A DNA stretch of 64,000 bases, from positions 1,736,001 through 1,800,000 of the forward strand of contig NZ_JALKAS010000001.1 in NCBI RefSeq assembly GCF_023015695.1, read 5' to 3'. Below the pieces are notes generated by a model. The model searched no databases. It saw only the letters and a list, made by a program, of their open reading frames with translations, and had not been told where the DNA came from. The translations under genes and the position numbers were made by a program. This document shows positions 18,445-26,731 of the stretch, in pieces. The stretch is from Jannaschia sp. S6380 (lineage in GTDB: Bacteria > Pseudomonadota > Alphaproteobacteria > Rhodobacterales > Rhodobacteraceae). Position 1 is the first letter of the stretch. Every line of letters begins with the position of its first letter.

Positions 18445-19280
18445 GGTCCGTCTTCTCGCCCTGGTACGCGTGGTCGGGTCGACGCTCGCCGCAGGATCAC
18501 TGCTGCATCAACGTCGCGACCTACGGGCCGGCCGGGCGCTTCGCGATGACCGATCGCGGCCGCGCGGCACTGCGGCAGTCGCCCGACGCCCTGACCGTCG
18601 GTCCGTCCGAAATGCGGTGGCATGGCGACCGGCTGGTCATGGATCTGGACGAGATCGCATCGCCCCCTCGCATCGGGCGCATCCGGGGCACGGTCACGCT
18701 GACGCCCGGCGCGGTGACGGGGGTGGAGCTGTCGCTGTCGCGATCCGGCGGCCATGTCTGGCGCCCCTTCGCCCCGGTCGCGCGGATCGCGGTCGATCTG
18801 GAGGCGGAAGGATGGCAGTGGGAGGGGCACGGCTATCTGGATGCGAATTTCGGCGACCGCGCCCTGGAACGCGATTTCGACTTCTGGACCTGGGGCCGGT
18901 ATCCGACGCCGGATGGCGGCGCGCTCGTCGTCTATGACGCCGCACGCAGCGATGGCACATCGCTCGACGCGGCGTTCCGCTTTGCGGCCGACGGCACCGC
19001 GCGGGCTGCGACGGCGCCGCCGCGGACGGCGATGCGGCGCAGCGGTTGGGGCGTGCGCCGGGCGACCCGTGCGGATCCCGGCACGGTACCGCGTCAGGTC
19101 ATGCCGATGCTCGACGCGCCTTTCTATGCAAGATCGGTTGTCGCCACGACCATCGACGGCGCGCGGCTGCGTGGCGTGCATGAGGCGCTGGACCTGCGCC
19201 GCTTCGCCTCGCCGCTCATCAAGCCGATGCTGGCACTTCGCGTGCCGCGTCGGCGGGGTTGGCCGACGGATCAGGCCTGA
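18333..19280 (+). CDS. crtC: Hydroxyneurosporene synthase (carotenoid 1,2-hydratase) CrtC; start codon unresolved
   Basis: Adds water to the psi end of neurosporene or rhodopin-type carotenoids. The lipocalin-like hydratase fold begins at GGYAWWYVDGISDDG and continues through SVFSPWYAWSGR, HCCINVATYGP and GHGYLDANFGDRALERDFDF. Homology starts at about 18336. The given start is only the homology edge (ACT), not a start codon. In this frame there is no ATG, GTG, TTG or CTG between 18057 and the conserved region. The only upstream choice is the ATG at 18054, which adds about 93 residues of crtD-antiphase sequence. Initiation may be non-canonical or by re-initiation within crtD. The end overlaps convergent tspO by 10 bases. 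Function is firm; the N-terminus is not. Confidence 0.87.
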   Translation, partial: TSGPAFDVDVPPGGYAWWYVDGISDDGRRAISVIGFIGSVFSPWYAWSGRRSPQDHCCINVATYGPAGRFAMTDRGRAALRQSPDALTVGPSEMRWHGDRLVMDLDEIASPPRIGRIRGTVTLTPGAVTGVELSLSRSGGHVWRPFAPVARIAVDLEAEGWQWEGHGYLDANFGDRALERDFDFWTWGRYPTPDGGALVVYDAARSDGTSLDAAFRFAADGTARAATAPPRTAMRRSGWGVRRATRADPGTVPRQVMPMLDAPFYARSVVATTIDGARLRGVHEALDLRRFASPLIKPMLALRVPRRRGWPTDQA

Positions 19281-19750
19281 TCGGGGCGCAGCGGCCGCAC
19301 GTCGGGGTTCAGGCGGATCATCGCCGCGTTCAACGCGGTCGCGACCGTGACCCAAGCCAGATACGGCAGGAACGCCAGGCCCGCCCACAGGCTGAGCTGC
19401 CAATGCGCGATCGTCGCCCCGAGGACCGCAAGCCAGAGAACACCGACCACCAGCAGCGCCGATTTCATCCGCCGAAGTCCGAAGAACACCGGTGTCCAGA
19501 GCGCGCTGGCCGCCGACTGCAGCGCCCAGAAGGCCAGGGCCAGACCGCTTCCATTCATCTGCGCGACATAGGCCCCCGCCGCCGAGATCAGCAGGTGGAT
19601 CGTCGTCCAGGCGACCGGGAAGAGCCAGTCCGGCGGAACCCAGGACGGCTTGGCCAGACGGTCGTACCAGGCGCCCGGCGGGAACAGCGCGCCCGTCGCG
19701 GCCGTCGCCCCGCAGGCGGCCAGGAACAGCAGGAAGAACAAAAGATCCAA
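19271..19750 (-). CDS. tspO: Tryptophan-rich sensory protein TspO (CrtK)
   Basis: 159-residue TspO/MBR-family membrane protein, known in Rhodobacter as an oxygen-dependent negative effector of photosynthesis genes that binds porphyrins. It has five hydrophobic segments and the family residues GAWYDRLAKPSWVPPDWLFPVAW and ALWTPVFFGLRRM; only the first words need be matched. It is placed 25 bases after crtB in the crtI-crtB-tspO order found in Rhodobacter, and its stop overlaps the crtC stop region by 10 bases. Confidence 0.95.
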   Translation of the reverse strand: MDLLFFLLFLAACGATAATGALFPPGAWYDRLAKPSWVPPDWLFPVAWTTIHLLISAAGAYVAQMNGSGLALAFWALQSAASALWTPVFFGLRRMKSALLVVGVLWLAVLGATIAHWQLSLWAGLAFLPYLAWVTVATALNAAMIRLNPDVRPLRPDQA

Positions 19751-19775
19751 GGCAGCCTCCGGGCGAAACGAACCA

Positions 19776-20807
19776 TCAGGTCAGATAGGTCGTCCCGCCC
19801 CCGCTGTCACGCGCCTTGAGGTCGGCCAGCACCGACAGCAGCGCACCCGTCCGCCCTTCGCCCCAATCGGCACGGGGTTCGGTCCGGGCGGCGGCGTCGA
19901 CCAGATGCGCGACTTCGGGCAGGGGCCGGGCATAGATGACCGGCGATCGCGGCAGCACCAGGCTGCTGCCGGTCCGACCCGCAGACAGGGCGATCAGCGC
20001 CAGCTTCCGGGCCCTGCCGGTCCGCGCGCGGTGCGAGATCGTGTCGCAGCCGTTGCGCCGGATGGCGGCCCCTATCCCGCAATAGATGTGGCGCGCCGCA
20101 TAGATGCCCATGCGTGCATCGGGCGGCAGGGCCGGTATGCCGGCATCGGCGCGGACATACAGCCGCCGCGCCTCGCTCAGCAGACGCCGCACCATCACGC
20201 GAACGGCAGGCGTGGCGGCCGGGTCCGCCAGGAACGCCGCGGGCGACAGGCCCGCCGCCTCCAGCCAGGAGAGCGGCAGGTAGATGCGGCCGGCGCGGGC
20301 ATCCTCGCCCACATCGCGCGCGATGTTGGTCAGTTGCATCGCGACGCCCAGATCGCAGGCCCGCGCGAGGGCGCCGCGGTCGCGGACCCGCATCAGCACG
20401 CACATCATCGCACCCACGGCGCTGGCGACCCGCGCGGCATAGGCATGCAGTTCCGACATCGTGCGATATCGGCGGCCCGCCGCGTCCCAGGCCAGACCTT
20501 CCAGCAGAGCCTCGGGCAAGGCGCGGGGCATGTCGTATTCCGCGACGATGGCGGCAAAGGCGCGGTCCTCGGGCGCGTTCCGGGGCCGGCCTAGATAGGC
20601 CAGGTCGAGCCGGTCGCGCAGGGTCAGCACGGCGCGGGCCTTGTCGTGGCCCTCGTCGACCTCGTCATCGGCCAGGCGGCAGAAGGCGTAGAGGGCGAGC
20701 GCGGGGTCACGCACCCGCGCCGGCAGCAGGCGCGAGGCCGCGTGGAACGACAGCGACCCGGTGCGGATCGCGGCGCGGCAATGCGCGAGATCGTCCGCGC
20801 GGATCAT
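19776..20807 (-). CDS. crtB: 15-cis-phytoene synthase CrtB
   Basis: 343-residue squalene/phytoene synthase that joins two geranylgeranyl diphosphates head to head. The two aspartate-rich sites are DDEVDEG (about 47-53) and NIARDVGEDARAGRIYLP. The ATG at 20807 overlaps the crtI stop (ATGA), so translation is coupled. The C-terminal tail (after about residue 300, ADWGEGRTGALLSVLADL) is slightly longer than in many CrtB proteins. Confidence 0.96.
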   Translation of the reverse strand: MIRADDLAHCRAAIRTGSLSFHAASRLLPARVRDPALALYAFCRLADDEVDEGHDKARAVLTLRDRLDLAYLGRPRNAPEDRAFAAIVAEYDMPRALPEALLEGLAWDAAGRRYRTMSELHAYAARVASAVGAMMCVLMRVRDRGALARACDLGVAMQLTNIARDVGEDARAGRIYLPLSWLEAAGLSPAAFLADPAATPAVRVMVRRLLSEARRLYVRADAGIPALPPDARMGIYAARHIYCGIGAAIRRNGCDTISHRARTGRARKLALIALSAGRTGSSLVLPRSPVIYARPLPEVAHLVDAAARTEPRADWGEGRTGALLSVLADLKARDSGGGTTYLT

Positions 20808-22351
20808 TCGGCCGCCATCCGATGCGCGACCGGCGGCGCGTCCGGCACCAGCTGCGCCAGAACCTCGGCGCTGGAGATGACGCCGGGCAGGCCCGCGCCG
20901 GGATGGGTGCCGGCACCCACGAGGTAGAGGCCGCGTGCTTCCTCGCTGATATTGTGGGGGCGGAACCAGGCGCTCTGCAGGATCCGGGGTTCTATCGAGA
21001 AGCCGCAGCCCAAAGGCGAAAGATAGCGTTCGCGGAACGTGTCCGGCGTGAAGGTCATCGACGGGCCGATCCGATCCTCGAAACCTGGCATCAGCCGATC
21101 CAGGACGCGGACCATCCGCCGCCGATAGGGTTCGCGCATGGCGTCCCAGTCGACCGGATCATCGCCCCCCAGATGCGGAACCGGCGACAGCACGTAGAAC
21201 GTGTCGTCGCCCGGTGGCGCCACGCCGGGGTCGGTCACCGACGGCCGGTGGACATAGACGCTCATGTCCTCGGAGAGTGTCTTGTGGCGGAAGACGTCGC
21301 GGAGCAGCCCGCGATAGCGCGGCCCGTTCAGGATGGTGTGATGCCCAACATCAATCCACCGCCCGGCGGTGCCCTTCGTTCCGAAATACCAAACGAACAG
21401 GCCCATGGACCAGGTCTTGCGGGTCAGCTTCCGGTCGGTCCAGCGCCGGCGCGGCCGGTCGCGCAGCAGATGGGCGTATGTGTGGCCCGGGTCGGCGTTG
21501 CTGACCACGATTTCGGCATCCAGCGCCTCGCCCGAGGCCAGGCGCACGCCCCGCGCGGCGCCGTCGTCGACAAGGATCCGATCGACCTGTGCGCCGGTCC
21601 GAACCTGACCGCCCTGCCTGCGGATCACCGCCGCCATGGCATCGGCGATCGCCTGCACGCCGCCCATCGCGTAATGCACGCCGAACGCCTTCTCGAGATG
21701 ATTGACCAGCGTGTAGATCGACGTCACCCGCGTCGGATCCCCGCCGATGAACAGCGGATGAAACGACAGCGCCATCCGCAGCCGGGGGTCGCGCACGCGC
21801 GCCGCCACATGGGCATAGACCGACCGGTCGGCCCGCAGGCGCACGAAGGTCGGCAGCACCTTCACGATCTCCATCAGCCGATTCATGGGGCGGCGGCCAA
21901 GGTCCTCGAACCCGAAGGAATAGCGGGTCTCGCTCTCACGCAGGAACCTGACATAGCCGGCCACGTCGTCGGGGTTCAGGCGGGCGACCTCCTCGATCAT
22001 CGCTTCGGTTTTGCCGCTCGCCCGGAAGCGGCTGCCGTCCGGCCACCGCACCTCGTAGAAGGGGTCCAGCGGGCGCAGGTCAACATCGCGGCGGAAATCC
22101 CGCCCGCAGGCGGCCCACAGCTCCTCGAAGACCTGCGGGACCGTCACGATGGTGGGGCCCAAATCGAACCGATGTCCGTCCCGCGTAATGGAGGAGCCAC
22201 GCCCCCCAACCCGGTCCAGCCGGTCGAGGACGGTGACCCGATACCCCTTGGCGCCCAGCCGCATCGCCGCGGCCAACCCGCCGAGTCCGGCCCCGATGAT
22301 CAGGGCATGCGCGGCGCGATCCGGCAGAGGAGGCATGGGTCGCTGGAACAT
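20804..22351 (-). CDS. crtI: Phytoene desaturase CrtI
   Basis: 515-residue FAD-dependent desaturase; in spheroidene-producing bacteria it performs three desaturations of phytoene to neurosporene. It has the N-terminal motif LIIGAGLGGLAAAMRLGAKG, then GGRGSSITRDGHRFDLGPT, and the C-terminal FAD segment GLYLVGAGTHPGAGLPGVI. It is the first gene of crtI-crtB-tspO and diverges from crtA. PpsR-type sites lie 18 and 105 bases upstream. Confidence 0.97.
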   Translation of the reverse strand: MFQRPMPPLPDRAAHALIIGAGLGGLAAAMRLGAKGYRVTVLDRLDRVGGRGSSITRDGHRFDLGPTIVTVPQVFEELWAACGRDFRRDVDLRPLDPFYEVRWPDGSRFRASGKTEAMIEEVARLNPDDVAGYVRFLRESETRYSFGFEDLGRRPMNRLMEIVKVLPTFVRLRADRSVYAHVAARVRDPRLRMALSFHPLFIGGDPTRVTSIYTLVNHLEKAFGVHYAMGGVQAIADAMAAVIRRQGGQVRTGAQVDRILVDDGAARGVRLASGEALDAEIVVSNADPGHTYAHLLRDRPRRRWTDRKLTRKTWSMGLFVWYFGTKGTAGRWIDVGHHTILNGPRYRGLLRDVFRHKTLSEDMSVYVHRPSVTDPGVAPPGDDTFYVLSPVPHLGGDDPVDWDAMREPYRRRMVRVLDRLMPGFEDRIGPSMTFTPDTFRERYLSPLGCGFSIEPRILQSAWFRPHNISEEARGLYLVGAGTHPGAGLPGVISSAEVLAQLVPDAPPVAHRMAAE

Positions 22352-22368
22352 GGCGTCAAAGATATTTG

Positions 22369-22386
22369 CGTAAACTAAAGTTTACA
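22369..22386. promoter_or_regulatory. Variant PpsR-type site next to crtI
   Basis: CGTAAACTAAAGTTTACA: CGT-N12-ACA, one base away from TGT-N12-ACA. The core GTAAACT-AA-AGTTTAC is a near-perfect 7+7 palindrome, so dyad symmetry is stronger than in some consensus sites. It lies 17 bases before the crtI start. Confidence 0.6.
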
Positions 22387-22455
22387 ATCCCAAACCTTGC
22401 ATGAGTCTGAAATTCGGTATGGTCACTGCAGTGCCCTTGAAAATAACGATCAATA

Positions 22456-22473
22456 TGTCAGGATAGCCTGACA
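22456..22473. promoter_or_regulatory. PpsR-type site upstream of crtA
   Basis: TGTCAGGATAGCCTGACA: TGT-N12-ACA with arms TGTCAGG/CCTGACA fully palindromic, the most symmetric site in the window. It ends 17 bases before the crtA start. With the variant site by crtI (centres 87 bp apart) it forms the kind of distant pair described for crtA-crtI in Rhodobacter. Confidence 0.85.
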
Positions 22474-22490
22474 ACTTTCAGGAGGCCGCC

Positions 22491-23195
22491 TTGCCGCAGG
22501 CCGTGACCATCTCTTTCTATCGCTTCGCGTCGCTGCGCGATCGTGTCTGGGCGTTCGCGATGATGGCACTTGCCCCCCGGCGGTTGCGACAGGTGCCGGA
22601 CCTCGGCTTCTGGAAACTGTGCGGGTCGGGGACGGGCGAAGGGTTCACGCCGGTTCCGAACACCGCCGTCTTCGCCATCCTCGCCACCTGGCCCGACGCC
22701 GACACCGCGCGCCGACGCATTGCATCCGCCCTGCCCTTCACCCGCTATCGGGCCCGCGCGGTCGAGGACTGGACCGTGATCCTGACGCCGACCGCCGCGC
22801 GGGGCGATTGGTCGGGCCGGCGGCCGTTCGACCCGGCCCCCGCGACGTCCGATGGCCCGCTGGCCGCGCTGACCCGCGCCACCATCCGTCCCAGGAGGCT
22901 GTGGCGGTTCTGGCGGCGGGTGCCGGAGATTTCACGCATGATCGGTCGCGACCCCGACGTGGCCTTCAAGATCGGCATCGGCGAGATCCCATGGCTGCAC
23001 CAGGTCACCTTCTCGATCTGGCCCGACGCGGCGGCAATGGCCCGGTTCGCGCGACGGGGCCACCATGCCGAAGCCATACGTGCCGTGCGGGAGGGCGACT
23101 GGTTCCGCGAGGAGCTCTACGCCCGCTTCGCCATCCACTCCGATCTCGGCACGTGGAACGGAACCTCACCCCTGGCCGCGCTGGAGGCATCATGA
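22491..23195 (+). CDS. crtA: Spheroidene monooxygenase CrtA
   Basis: 234-residue oxygenase that converts spheroidene to spheroidenone under aerobic conditions, giving the red colour typical of aerobic phototrophs. The family segments AVTISFYRF, GFWKLCGSG and GEIPWLHQVTFSIW are visible. The start is TTG at 22491, six bases after GGAGG; the first in-frame ATG lies about 70 bases later, inside conserved sequence, so the TTG is preferred. The end overlaps bchI (ATGA). Confidence 0.94.
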   Translation: MPQAVTISFYRFASLRDRVWAFAMMALAPRRLRQVPDLGFWKLCGSGTGEGFTPVPNTAVFAILATWPDADTARRRIASALPFTRYRARAVEDWTVILTPTAARGDWSGRRPFDPAPATSDGPLAALTRATIRPRRLWRFWRRVPEISRMIGRDPDVAFKIGIGEIPWLHQVTFSIWPDAAAMARFARRGHHAEAIRAVREGDWFREELYARFAIHSDLGTWNGTSPLAALEAS

Positions 23196-24196
23196 AACAG
23201 CCCTATCCGTTCGCAGCCATCGTCGGCCAGGAAGAGATGAAGCAGGCGATGATCCTGACGGCCATCGACCCTTCGCTGGGCGGCGTGCTGGTCTTCGGCG
23301 ACCGCGGCACCGGCAAGTCGACCGCGGTCCGGGCGCTGGCCGCCCTCTTGCCGCCGATCGACGTGGTGGAGGACTGCCCGGTGAATTCGGCCCGCCGATC
23401 GGACTGCCCCGACTGGGCCGAGATCCGCAGCGACACGGTCGTCACCCGTCCGACGCCGGTGATCGACCTGCCGCTGGGCGCGACCGAGGATCGGGTGACC
23501 GGCGCCCTCGACATCGAACGGGCGCTGACCCGGGGCGAGAAGGCGTTCCAGCCGGGGCTGCTGGCGCGGGCGAACCGGGGATACCTCTATATCGATGAGG
23601 TGAACCTGCTGGAGGATCACATCGTGGACGTGCTGCTGGACGTGGCGCAATCCGGCGAGAACCTGGTCGAGCGCGACGGCCTGTCAATCCGGCACGCCGC
23701 GCGCTTCGTGCTGGTCGGGTCCGGCAACCCCGAGGAGGGCGAACTGCGACCCCAGTTGCTGGATCGGTTCGGGCTGTCGGTCGACGTTGCCTCACCGGGT
23801 GATATCGACGACCGGGTCGAAGTGATCCGACGGCGGGAAGCCTACGACCACGATCATGCCGCCTTCATGCTGCGCTGGCAGGCCGAGGATGCCGCCATCC
23901 GCGAACGGATCGTCGCGGCCCGTGCCGCGCTCCGGCATGTCCGCACCCCCGACGCCGTCCTGCGCGACGTGGCGCAGCTTTGCCTGGAGCTTGGGACGGA
24001 CGGGCTCCGCGGTGAGCTAACGTTGCTCAAGGCGGCGCGGGCGTATGCGGCCTTTCGCGACGATACCGCGCTGGCCCGCACCCATGTCCGCGCCACCGCC
24101 CCGGCCGCCCTGCGCCATCGACTGCGCCGCGATCCGCTGGACGAGGCCGGGTCCGGTGCCCGGCTGGCCCGCGCGGTCGAGGACGTCTTCGCCTGA
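23192..24196 (+). CDS. bchI: Magnesium chelatase ATPase subunit I
   Basis: 334-residue AAA+ ATPase that, with BchD, drives insertion of Mg into protoporphyrin IX by BchH. It has Walker A GDRGTGKST (about 36-44), the Mg-chelatase segment NRGYLYIDEVNLLEDHIVD holding Walker B, and the sensor region GSGNPEEGELRPQLLDRFG. GGAGG lies upstream and the start overlaps the crtA stop. The bchI-bchD-bchO order behind crtA is the Rhodobacter one. Confidence 0.97.
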   Translation: MKQPYPFAAIVGQEEMKQAMILTAIDPSLGGVLVFGDRGTGKSTAVRALAALLPPIDVVEDCPVNSARRSDCPDWAEIRSDTVVTRPTPVIDLPLGATEDRVTGALDIERALTRGEKAFQPGLLARANRGYLYIDEVNLLEDHIVDVLLDVAQSGENLVERDGLSIRHAARFVLVGSGNPEEGELRPQLLDRFGLSVDVASPGDIDDRVEVIRRREAYDHDHAAFMLRWQAEDAAIRERIVAARAALRHVRTPDAVLRDVAQLCLELGTDGLRGELTLLKAARAYAAFRDDTALARTHVRATAPAALRHRLRRDPLDEAGSGARLARAVEDVFA

Positions 24197-25854
24197 TGGG
24201 CGATGCGGGACGCTCCGCATGGTCGCGCGCCGCCTGCGTGCGCGACCTGTTGGCGATCGATCCGGTCGGTCTGGGCGGTGTCGTTCTGCGCGCGCGGGCC
24301 GGGCCGGTGCGCGATACGTTCCTCGCCGGCCTGACGGACCTGCCCGCCCCCGTCATCCGCCTGCCGCCCACGACCATGACGGATCGGCTGACCGGCGGCA
24401 TCGACGTCACCGCCACGATCGCCGCCGGTCGCCGCGTGTCCGGGTCCGGCCTGCTCGAGGGGGCCGGCGCGGCAATTCTGCCCATGGCCGAGCGACTGCG
24501 CCCCGACCTCGCCGTCCATATCGCGCGCGCGATGGACGACTGCGGCCTCTGCGTCATCGCCGTGGACGAGGGGATCGACGAGGATGCCGCCCCCGCATCC
24601 ATTGCCGAACGCGCGGCTTTTGCTCTGCATCTTGCGGACATCGCGATGGCCGACATCCATGGGCCCGCCACCGGTGCGCCGGCATTGGCGCGGGCGCGGC
24701 GCCGATTGGCGGCTATGCAGTCCGCGCCGGAGCTTGCCGCGCCGATTGCCCTGGCCGCGATGCGGTTCGGCATCGACAGCCTGCGCGCACCGCTTCTGAC
24801 CTTGCGGGCGGCGCGGGCGCATGCGGCGTTGCACCGGCGCGACGCGGTGGAAGAGCCGGACCTGTTGGCCGCCGTCGACCTCGTCCTGTCGCATCGGGTC
24901 ACGCACCTTCCCGACACGGAAGCGACGGATCTCCCGACTCCGCCTCCGGGCGGGACCGAGAGTGCGGGCGCAGACACCGACCGGATCGCGCCGAGCGACA
25001 TGCTGGTCGAGGCGGTACGCGCCAACCTGCCCGCCGACATCCTCGACCGGCTGGCGGAACGCGCAAGCCGGACCGCACGGGGCGCGGGGTCGGGCGCACG
25101 ACGCAAGGGCAACCGGCGCGGCCGACCGCTGCCCGCACGACCCGGCCGATACGACGGATCGGCGGCCATCGACATCGTCGCGACCCTGCGCGCGGCCGCA
25201 CCCTGGCAGACCATCCGCGCGAGAACCGCGCGAACGCGCCGGGCGGTGCATGTCATGCCGTCGGACATCCATCTGAAACGCTTCGAGGAGAAATCGGACC
25301 GGTTGCTGATCTTCACCGTCGATGCATCCGGGTCCGCCGCGTTCGCACGGTTGGCCGAGGCCAAGGGCGCGGTCGAGTTGTTGCTGGGCGCGGCTTATGC
25401 ACGGCGCGATCATGTCGCGCTGATTGCCTTTCGCGGCACGGGCGCCGAGCTGCTTCTGCCCCCCACCCGATCGCTGGTGCAGACCAAGCGGCGGTTGGCC
25501 GCCTTGCCCGGCGGGGGCGGCACGCCGCTGGCCGCGGGGCTGGCCTGCGCGATGGATCTGGCGATCGCGGCAGGCCGGCGCGGCATGACGCCGGCCATCG
25601 CGCTTCTGACCGACGGGCGGGCCAACATCGCGCTGGATGGGGCCGCCGACCGCGAGCGGGCCCGGGCCGACGCCACGCGGACCGCCCGCGCCCTGGCGGG
25701 CCAGGGTTGCAGCACCATCGTCGTCGACATGGGGAACCGGCCCGAGCCGGACCTGGCGGAACTTGGTCGAACGCTCGGCGGGCATTATCTGCCGCTGCCG
25801 CGCGCGGACGCGCATCGCCTGTCGGGGGCCGTCGCCGCCGCACTGGGAACCTGA
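24196..25854 (+). CDS. bchD: Magnesium chelatase subunit D
   Basis: 552-residue BchD. The N-terminal half is AAA-like but lacks a usable Walker A. A central Gly/Arg/Pro-rich linker (GSGARRKGNRRGRPLPARPG, about 294-313) leads to the C-terminal von Willebrand A domain with the metal-ion site DASGS (about 376) and LLTDGRANIAL. BchD bridges the BchI ring and BchH. The start overlaps the bchI stop by one base (TGATG). Confidence 0.96.
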   Translation: MGDAGRSAWSRAACVRDLLAIDPVGLGGVVLRARAGPVRDTFLAGLTDLPAPVIRLPPTTMTDRLTGGIDVTATIAAGRRVSGSGLLEGAGAAILPMAERLRPDLAVHIARAMDDCGLCVIAVDEGIDEDAAPASIAERAAFALHLADIAMADIHGPATGAPALARARRRLAAMQSAPELAAPIALAAMRFGIDSLRAPLLTLRAARAHAALHRRDAVEEPDLLAAVDLVLSHRVTHLPDTEATDLPTPPPGGTESAGADTDRIAPSDMLVEAVRANLPADILDRLAERASRTARGAGSGARRKGNRRGRPLPARPGRYDGSAAIDIVATLRAAAPWQTIRARTARTRRAVHVMPSDIHLKRFEEKSDRLLIFTVDASGSAAFARLAEAKGAVELLLGAAYARRDHVALIAFRGTGAELLLPPTRSLVQTKRRLAALPGGGGTPLAAGLACAMDLAIAAGRRGMTPAIALLTDGRANIALDGAADRERARADATRTARALAGQGCSTIVVDMGNRPEPDLAELGRTLGGHYLPLPRADAHRLSGAVAAALGT

Positions 25855-25858
25855 CGCC

Positions 25859-26731
25859 TTGCGCTGGCCGGAGGATGCCGCCGGATGGCCCATGGCCGAA
25901 CATTCGCGGATCGTGGCCATGCCCCCCCACCGCTGGCACGTCCAGGAGGCGGGGACGGGCCCGACCGCCCTGCTGATCCACGGCGCCGGCGGCGCAAGCC
26001 AGAGCTGGCGTGGCCTGTTCCCGATCCTGTCGCGGCATTTCCGGGCCATCGCCATCGACCTGCCCGGACAGGGTTTCACCCGCCTGGGCGCCCGGCATCG
26101 CTGTGGCCTGGATGACATGACCCATGATCTGGCTAGGCTCTGCGATGCCGAGGGCTGGCGGCCGGACTTGCTGATCGGCCATTCGGCAGGCGGTGCGATC
26201 GCCCTGCGCCTGGCCGAGTTGGCGCCGGACACGCCGAAAGGGCCAAAAGGGATCGTCGGCATCAACCCCGCATTGGGCAATTTCCGGGGCGCGGCGGGAT
26301 GGCTCTTTCCGCTGATGGCGAAACTACTGTCCCTCGCGCCCTTCACCGCCGATCTGTTCGTCGCCACGTCGTCCTCGCCGCGCAACGTCCGCCGCCTGAT
26401 CGAGGGGACCGGCTCGCGGCTGGATGCACGGGGGCTGGACCTTTATGCGCGGCTGGCGGGCGACCGGGTGCATGTCGACGCGACGCTGGCGATGATGGCG
26501 CAATGGACGCTCGACCCGCTGCTGGCCCGGCTGGATCGGATCGCGACCCCGACGCTGTTCCTTCTGGGCGAGGAGGACCGCGCCGTGCCGCCCGAGATCG
26601 GCGCACGCGCCGCGGCGCGGATGCCGCATGCCACGGCCCGCCATCTGCCCGATCTCGGCCATCTGGCGCATGAGGAGGACCCGGACCTTGTCGGCGGGAT
26701 CATCCGGGACTGGTGGGATGGCCTGACTTAG
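25859..26731 (+). CDS. bchO: Magnesium-chelatase-associated alpha/beta hydrolase BchO
   Basis: 290-residue alpha/beta hydrolase with oxyanion region LLIHGAGGASQSW, nucleophile elbow GHSAGG and late acid/histidine region (LLGEEDRAVPP, LPDLGHLAHEE). BchO is linked genetically to Mg-chelatase; its substrate is not established. The TTG at 25859, four bases after bchD, was chosen because homologous sequence (LRWPEDAAGWPMAEHSRIV) begins there; an ATG at 25892 is the alternative. It is the last gene of the photosynthesis cluster on this side, and its stop overlaps the stop of the convergent hydroxyacid dehydrogenase by 4 bases. Confidence 0.93.
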   Translation: MRWPEDAAGWPMAEHSRIVAMPPHRWHVQEAGTGPTALLIHGAGGASQSWRGLFPILSRHFRAIAIDLPGQGFTRLGARHRCGLDDMTHDLARLCDAEGWRPDLLIGHSAGGAIALRLAELAPDTPKGPKGIVGINPALGNFRGAAGWLFPLMAKLLSLAPFTADLFVATSSSPRNVRRLIEGTGSRLDARGLDLYARLAGDRVHVDATLAMMAQWTLDPLLARLDRIATPTLFLLGEEDRAVPPEIGARAAARMPHATARHLPDLGHLAHEEDPDLVGGIIRDWWDGLT

